From: Tissierellia bacterium
GTDB taxonomy: Bacteria > Bacillota > Clostridia > Tissierellales > Tepidimicrobiaceae
DNA length: 57,499 nt
Direction of reading: 5' to 3'
Assembly: GCA_012735405.1 (NCBI GenBank)
Contig: JAAYHM010000152.1
Coordinates: forward strand, 1 to 57,499
In this document: positions 52,708 through 57,499 of the stretch, in pieces
How positions within the stretch are numbered: the first letter of the stretch is position 1
Layout: each line of letters opens with the position of its first letter
Translations under genes and position numbers: made by a program
The notes under the pieces: model-generated
What the model saw: the letters and a program-made list of their open reading frames with translations, nothing else
The model's database searches: none
Told to the model about the DNA's origin: nothing

Positions 52708-54789
52708 TTGCAAAAAAATCTAGTCATAGTTGAATCTCCAGCAAAAGCCAAGACTATTAGCAAATTGCTAGGGAAAAAATACAAAGTAAAAGCATCTGTA
52801 GGTCATATTAGGGATTTGCCAAAAAGTAGCCTTGGGATTGATATAGAAAATAACTTTAATCCTAAATATATTACCATAAGAGGTAAAGGTCCTATTGTCC
52901 AAGAGTTAAAAAAGGAGGCTAAAAAGTCTGATAAAATTTATCTTGCTACTGACCCTGATAGGGAAGGTGAAGCTATATCTTGGCACTTAGCCCATATTCT
53001 TGGACTTGATGAAAAGGAACCTATAAGGATTGAATTTAACGAGATTACTAAAGAGGCAATACAAAGAGCCCTTAAAAAACCTAGGGAAATTGATAAAAAA
53101 TTAGTAGATGCACAGCAGGCAAGAAGAATACTAGATAGGCTGGTAGGATATAAAATAAGCCCTCTTCTCTGGAAAAAGATTAGAAAGGGGTTAAGTGCAG
53201 GCAGGGTACAGTCTGTTGCTGTTAAGCTAATATGTGATAGGGAAAAGGAAATTGAGAATTTTAAGCCTGAAGAATATTGGAGCATTACTGCATTGTTAGA
53301 GAAAGAGGATATAGTATTTGAATCAAGCTTTTATGGAGTTGTTAGAGATGGGAAAGAAGAAAAAATAGAACTTGCAAACAAGGAAGAAGTAGATAAGATA
53401 TTAAACTCCCTAAACAAGGATAATTTTCTTGTTAAAGAAGTAAAAAAAGGCAAGAAAAAAAGGAATCCTTTACCTCCTTACACTACAAGTACTTTACAGC
53501 AAGATGCTTCAAAAAAACTAGGTTTTTCATCAAAAAAGACAATGAAGATAGCTCAGGAGTTATATGAAGGTGTTGATATAAAAGGTGAAGGGATTGTTGG
53601 TCTAATTACATACATTAGAACTGATTCTATAAGGGTTTCAGACGAAGCTGTAAAATCAGCTAAGTCCTATATTATTAATGAATATGGTAAGGAATATACT
53701 AATGGAGGTAAAAAATATGGGAGGAAAAAAGAAGGAACACAGGATGCCCATGAGTGTATTAGACCAACATCAATAGATAGAAAACCTGATAAGATAAAAG
53801 ATTCATTGACAAGTGATCAATTTAAATTATATAACTTAATATGGCAAAGATTTATTGGTTCTCAAATGAGCCCAGCAGAATATGATACAATATCTATAAA
53901 GCTTATTTCAAATAGCAATTTATTTAGAGCTTCAGGTTCTAAATTAAGTTTTGATGGCTTTTTAAGAGTTTATACTTCTGAAGAAAATGATGATAAGGAA
54001 TCCAGTATTCCAGATTTAGAAGAAGGAGAACAAGTTAAAGTAAAAGATATTACTCCAAATCAACATTTTACTCAACCACCTCCAAGGTATACTGAAGCTT
54101 CACTTATAAAGACCATGGAGGAACTAGGCATAGGAAGGCCTAGTACTTATTCTCCAACTATATCCACTATATTGAATAGGGAATATGTAGTTCTTAAAAA
54201 CAAGTCTTTTGTGCCAACTGAATTAGGAATTCTAGTCAATAATCTTTTAGAGGAGTACTTTAAAGATATTGTAGATGAAAAGTTTACTGCAGAATTAGAG
54301 GAAAAGCTTGATAAAATTGCTGAAGGAGAATATAGTTGGCAATTTATAGTTAATGAATTTTATGAGCAATTTGAACAACTTCTAAAAACTGCTGAAAAGG
54401 AGATAAGTAAAATAGAAATAGAGGATGAAATAACCGATGAAAAATGTGAAAAATGTGGAAGGAATATGGTTATTAAACATGGACGTTATGGCAAATTTTT
54501 AGCTTGTCCTGGTTATCCTGAGTGTAAAAATACCAAACCAATATTGGAAAAAATTGGTGTTAAATGTCCTTTATGTGATGGTGAAATTATAAAAAGGAAA
54601 ACTAGCAAAGGCAGAGTTTTTTATGGATGCAGCAATTATCCAGAGTGTAATTTTGTTTCATGGGATGAACCTACAGAGGAGAAATGCCCTAATTGCGGTA
54701 AGATTCTGGTTAAGAAAGCCAACAAAAAAAGCATTGTTAAAAAGTGTATAGATAATGAGTGTGGGTATAGTAAAAAAGAAAATAAATAA
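52708..54789 (+). CDS. topA: DNA topoisomerase I
   Basis: Relaxes negative supercoils. TOPRIM motifs LVIVESPAKAKTI and DPDREGEAIS, catalytic Tyr302 in ITYIRTDS, and three C-terminal four-Cys zinc motifs (CEKCGR...CPGYPEC, CPLCDG...CSNYPEC, CPNCGK...CIDNEC). About 693 residues. TTG 52708 is eight bases after GGAGG; the longer frame would include the ribosome site. The dprA-topA order is general in Firmicutes. Confidence 0.96.
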   Translation: MQKNLVIVESPAKAKTISKLLGKKYKVKASVGHIRDLPKSSLGIDIENNFNPKYITIRGKGPIVQELKKEAKKSDKIYLATDPDREGEAISWHLAHILGLDEKEPIRIEFNEITKEAIQRALKKPREIDKKLVDAQQARRILDRLVGYKISPLLWKKIRKGLSAGRVQSVAVKLICDREKEIENFKPEEYWSITALLEKEDIVFESSFYGVVRDGKEEKIELANKEEVDKILNSLNKDNFLVKEVKKGKKKRNPLPPYTTSTLQQDASKKLGFSSKKTMKIAQELYEGVDIKGEGIVGLITYIRTDSIRVSDEAVKSAKSYIINEYGKEYTNGGKKYGRKKEGTQDAHECIRPTSIDRKPDKIKDSLTSDQFKLYNLIWQRFIGSQMSPAEYDTISIKLISNSNLFRASGSKLSFDGFLRVYTSEENDDKESSIPDLEEGEQVKVKDITPNQHFTQPPPRYTEASLIKTMEELGIGRPSTYSPTISTILNREYVVLKNKSFVPTELGILVNNLLEEYFKDIVDEKFTAELEEKLDKIAEGEYSWQFIVNEFYEQFEQLLKTAEKEISKIEIEDEITDEKCEKCGRNMVIKHGRYGKFLACPGYPECKNTKPILEKIGVKCPLCDGEIIKRKTSKGRVFYGCSNYPECNFVSWDEPTEEKCPNCGKILVKKANKKSIVKKCIDNECGYSKKENK

Positions 54790-54837
54790 GTCTGTACTTT
54801 TTGTGGAAAATATATTAATCTATTAATTAGATGATTA

Positions 54838-54852
54838 AATTTTCTGAAAAAT
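54838..54852. promoter_or_regulatory. CodY box before hslV-hslU-codY
   Basis: AATTTTCTGAAAAAT matches 14 of 15 positions of the CodY consensus AATTTTCWGAAAATT. It is 36 bases before the hslV start, upstream of the codY gene itself, suggesting autoregulation. No clear sigma-A promoter was settled in 54790-54887. Confidence 0.7.
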
Positions 54853-54887
54853 GTAAAATATATAAATAGTAGCATGAGGTGTTATAT

Positions 54888-55418
54888 ATGATGAAAGGAA
54901 CTACAATAGTTGCAGTAAAAAAAGATAATAAAACTGCCATAGCAGGTGATGGCCAAATAACTTTTGGTAATGAAACTATTATGAAATCTACAGCAAAAAA
55001 AGTTAGGAAAATTTTTAACAATAATGTTATAATAGGATTTGCTGGTTCTGTTGCAGATGCACTTACTCTAGCTGAAATATTAGAAGAAAAATTAGAACAA
55101 CACAATGGGAATCTTAAAAGAGCATCTGTAGAGCTGGCTAAAGAATGGAGAAGGGATAAGGGATTAAGGAAATTAGAGGCATTATTAGTTGCTGCAGATA
55201 AAGATAATTTACTTTTAGTTTCAGGCAATGGAGAGGTAATCGAACCAGAAGAAGGTGTACTAGCTATAGGATCCGGAGGTAATTACGCTTTAGCTTCTGC
55301 TAAGGCACTTCTTAAACATTCTAATTTAAGTGCAGAAGAAATTGCTAAAGAATCTATTTTAATCGCTTCTTCAATTTGCGTGTATACAAACAGCAACATT
55401 ACTTGCGAGGTAATCTAA
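54888..55418 (+). CDS. hslV: HslV (ClpQ) protease subunit
   Basis: Proteasome-like peptidase ring of HslUV. After removal of the first residues the catalytic Thr of GTTIVAV would be N-terminal. [14 protein letters not shown] and [12 protein letters not shown] are family motifs. ATG 54888 or 54891 follow TGAGGTG; the longer GTG frame begins in that site. About 176 residues, normal. A Thr here contrasts with the Ser of Bacillus ClpQ. Confidence 0.95.
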   Translation: MMKGTTIVAVKKDNKTAIAGDGQITFGNETIMKSTAKKVRKIFNNNVIIGFAGSVADALTLAEILEEKLEQHNGNLKRASVELAKEWRRDKGLRKLEALLVAADKDNLLLVSGNGEVIEPEEGVLAIGSGGNYALASAKALLKHSNLSAEEIAKESILIASSICVYTNSNITCEVI

Positions 55419-55431
55419 GGAGTGTGATTAT

Positions 55432-56817
55432 ATGGAAGAATTGACTCCAAAACAAATTGTGGAGGAGTTAGATAAATATATCATTGGACAGGATAATGCA
55501 AAAAAGGCAGTAGCAATATCCTTAAGAAATAGATATAGAAGAAATCTATTGCCTGAAGATATTAAAGAAGAAGTAAAACCAAAAAATATTCTTATGATAG
55601 GACCTACAGGAGTGGGTAAAACAGAAATAGCAAGAAGGGTTGCTAAACTTACTGATATGCCTTTTGTTAAAGTAGAAGCAACAAAATTTACTGAAGTTGG
55701 ATATGTAGGAAGAGATGTAGATTCTATGGTAAGAGACTTAGTAGAGGAATCAATTAGGATGATAAAAAATAAAAAAATAGAGGAAGTATATGAAAAGAGT
55801 AAAATACTTGCCGATGAGAAAATTGTTGACATTCTCTTGCCATATCCTTCAAGAAGAAAGACCAATTATCCCTTTGAAATGCTATTTGGCAGTATTAAGG
55901 ATGAAGAGATTCAAGATGAAGATAAAAAATCAGAAATTCAGAACAAGAGGAAAGAATTACTTGAAAAGCTTAGAAGAGGAGAGCTGGATGAAAAAATTAT
56001 AGAAATTGAAGTAGATGATTCATACAACTCAACTATAGGTCTATTTAGTGGTTTAGGTATGGAAGAGTTTAATATAAACATGGGAGATATATTTGGGGAT
56101 ATACTTCCAAAGAAGAAAAAAAAGAAGAAGGTAACTATTAAAGAAGCTAGAAAAATTATAAGTAATGAAGAAGCTGAAAAGTTAATTGATATGGATGAAG
56201 TTATAGAGTTAGGAATAAAAAGGGCAGAAGAAAATGGTATGATATTTATAGATGAAATTGATAAGATAGCAGGGAAAAATTATGGGGCTGGACCTGATGT
56301 GTCCAGAGAAGGTGTTCAAAGGGATATTCTTCCTATAGTTGAAGGTACAACTGTTATGACAAAATATGGCCCTGTAAAGACTGATCATATTTTATTTATT
56401 GCTGCAGGCGCCTTTCATGTATCAAAGGTAGAAGATTTGATTCCTGAGTTTCAAGGGAGATTTCCAGTTAGGGTAGAACTAGAAAGTCTGACAGAAGAGA
56501 ATTTTAGAGAAATATTGACTAAACCTAAAAATGCTTTAATCAAACAATATCAACATCTATTAAAAACAGAAGGTATTGATCTTAAATTCACAGAGGGCGC
56601 TATAAATCTAATTGCAAAAGCTGCTTTTTTAATTAATGAGCAGTCGGAAAATATTGGAGCTAGAAGATTAAATACAGTATTAGAAAAACTTCTAGAAGAC
56701 ATATCTTTTGAAGCACCAGAATTAGATTGCAAGGAAATTGTAATAGATGAAGAATATGTCAATAATAAATTAAAGATATTCACAGATGAAAAAGATATTA
56801 CCAAATATATTTTATAG
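55432..56817 (+). CDS. hslU: HslU (ClpY) ATPase subunit
   Basis: AAA+ unfoldase of HslUV. Walker [10 protein letters not shown] near residue 59, pore motif GYVGRD near residue 86, Walker B MIFIDEID near 270; the I domain lies between (about 110-240), and the C terminus KYIL is the tail that docks in HslV. 461 residues. 13 bases after hslV. Confidence 0.96.
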   Translation: MEELTPKQIVEELDKYIIGQDNAKKAVAISLRNRYRRNLLPEDIKEEVKPKNILMIGPTGVGKTEIARRVAKLTDMPFVKVEATKFTEVGYVGRDVDSMVRDLVEESIRMIKNKKIEEVYEKSKILADEKIVDILLPYPSRRKTNYPFEMLFGSIKDEEIQDEDKKSEIQNKRKELLEKLRRGELDEKIIEIEVDDSYNSTIGLFSGLGMEEFNINMGDIFGDILPKKKKKKKVTIKEARKIISNEEAEKLIDMDEVIELGIKRAEENGMIFIDEIDKIAGKNYGAGPDVSREGVQRDILPIVEGTTVMTKYGPVKTDHILFIAAGAFHVSKVEDLIPEFQGRFPVRVELESLTEENFREILTKPKNALIKQYQHLLKTEGIDLKFTEGAINLIAKAAFLINEQSENIGARRLNTVLEKLLEDISFEAPELDCKEIVIDEEYVNNKLKIFTDEKDITKYIL

Positions 56818-56832
56818 AATAGGAGGATTGAA

Positions 56833-57499
56833 ATGACAGAGACATTATTGCAAAAAACAAGGAGATTAAATAAAACATTACAAAGAACAGGTGGAAAGCC
56901 AGTTTCATTCCAAGAACTGAGCGAAATTTTAAGCGATATATTAGATGCTAATGTGTATATTGCTAGCAGAAAAGGAAGAGTATTAGGCTATGCTTTGAGC
57001 AATGGTAATGACTGTGATGTTATACAAGCTGAAATTGTAAAAGAAAAAAGATTCCCAAAAGAATATAATGATGAATTGTTGAAAATTAGTGAAACTAAAG
57101 AAAACTTTCAGGAAATTACTGAATGTGTATTTGATCATGAAACAGAATGCCCATATCCAGACAAAATTGTAACCATTATACCTATTAACAGTGGTGGTGA
57201 AAGGTTAGGTACACTAGTTATAGCACGATATGGAAGGGATTTTACAGAAGATGAATTGGTTTTGGCTGAATATAGTGCTACAATAGTTGGAATGGAAATA
57301 TTAAGGTCTAAGAATGAAGAGATAGAAGAAGAATCAAGAAAGAAAGCAGTTGTTCAAATGGCAATTGGCACCCTTTCTTATTCAGAACTGGAGGCTATGG
57401 AACATATATTTAAGGAATTAGATGGTGATGAAGGATTAATTGTAGCCAGCAAGGTAGCTGATAGAGTAGGTATTACCAGATCAGTTATTGTTAATGCCT
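56833..57499 (+). CDS. codY: GTP- and branched-chain amino acid-sensing repressor CodY (cut by the window edge)
   Basis: The 222 residues present cover the N-terminal GAF domain ([39 protein letters not shown]) and the first part of the winged helix ([22 protein letters not shown]); about 40 residues are missing past the edge. CodY represses nutrient-uptake and biosynthesis genes when GTP and Ile/Leu/Val are plentiful. ATG follows AGGAGG, 15 bases after hslU. The gene order hslV-hslU-codY equals clpQ-clpY-codY of Bacillus. Confidence 0.96.
   Translation, partial: MTETLLQKTRRLNKTLQRTGGKPVSFQELSEILSDILDANVYIASRKGRVLGYALSNGNDCDVIQAEIVKEKRFPKEYNDELLKISETKENFQEITECVFDHETECPYPDKIVTIIPINSGGERLGTLVIARYGRDFTEDELVLAEYSATIVGMEILRSKNEEIEEESRKKAVVQMAIGTLSYSELEAMEHIFKELDGDEGLIVASKVADRVGITRSVIVNA

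Noticed and set aside
54801-54829. TTGTGG/TAATTA promoter for hslV
   Set aside because: Both boxes match poorly; left unassigned.
1-57499. Mobile elements, prophage, CRISPR arrays
   Set aside because: No transposase, integrase, phage gene or regularly spaced repeat was seen; base use looks even throughout.

Overview
The window is one continuous AT-rich stretch of chromosome from a low-GC, anaerobic, Gram-positive bacterium of the class Clostridia; a Tissierellales-like relative is my best guess. The evidence is the Rnf complex, the complete Min system with MinE, CodY, the selenocysteine genes, YlxM/Ffh, ribosomal-protein leaders, and L27 with a Prp cleavage site. Almost everything lies on the plus strand; only dacA and one tRNA-Leu are on the minus strand. 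I saw no prophage, transposon, IS element or CRISPR array. This is core chromosome, so the novelty lies in details.

Layout. 1-550: terminator and a minus-strand tRNA-Leu(CAA). 550-7500: DNA polymerase I, CoaE, a lytic transglycosylase, a lone oligopeptide-binding lipoprotein, tRNA-Leu(GAG) and DinB. 7.7-12.7 kb: rnfCDGEAB, the ferredoxin:NAD+ ion pump. 12.9-20.9 kb: NusG-II/Gx-transporter pair, maf, radC, mreBCD and a very large PBP2. 21.0-25.6 kb: minCDE, a double FMN-binding lipoprotein with ApbE, and a degenerate LytM protein in the SpoIVFA position. 25.7-30.6 kb: a radical-SAM pair, RNase G, L21, Prp, L27. 30.7-35.3 kb: obg, yhbY, nadD, yqeK, an LCP protein, rsfS, ridA. 35.3-36.6 kb: dacA (minus). 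36.7-41.8 kb: comEA, then selD (itself a selenoprotein, with an in-frame UGA), selA, selB. 41.8-47.5 kb: an atypical response regulator, ylxM-ffh-rpsP-khpA-rimM-trmD-rplS-rbgA. 47.5-54.8 kb: rnhB, a FliK-like/FlhB-like pair, yraN, comM, dprA, topA. 54.8 kb to the end: hslV, hslU and a truncated codY, preceded by a near-perfect CodY box.

Functional links. ApbE can attach FMN both to RnfD/RnfG and to the lipoprotein beside it, and Rex-like sequences lie upstream of both units, which suggests shared redox control. mreBCD, PBP2, MinCDE, LCP, DacA and the transglycosylase form a cell-shape and wall set. Ffh through RbgA, together with the L21/L27/Obg/RsfS genes, form a translation and ribosome-assembly set. 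Several start codons were moved downstream from the longest open frame because a good ribosome binding site indicates the shorter form; TTG starts are unusually common.
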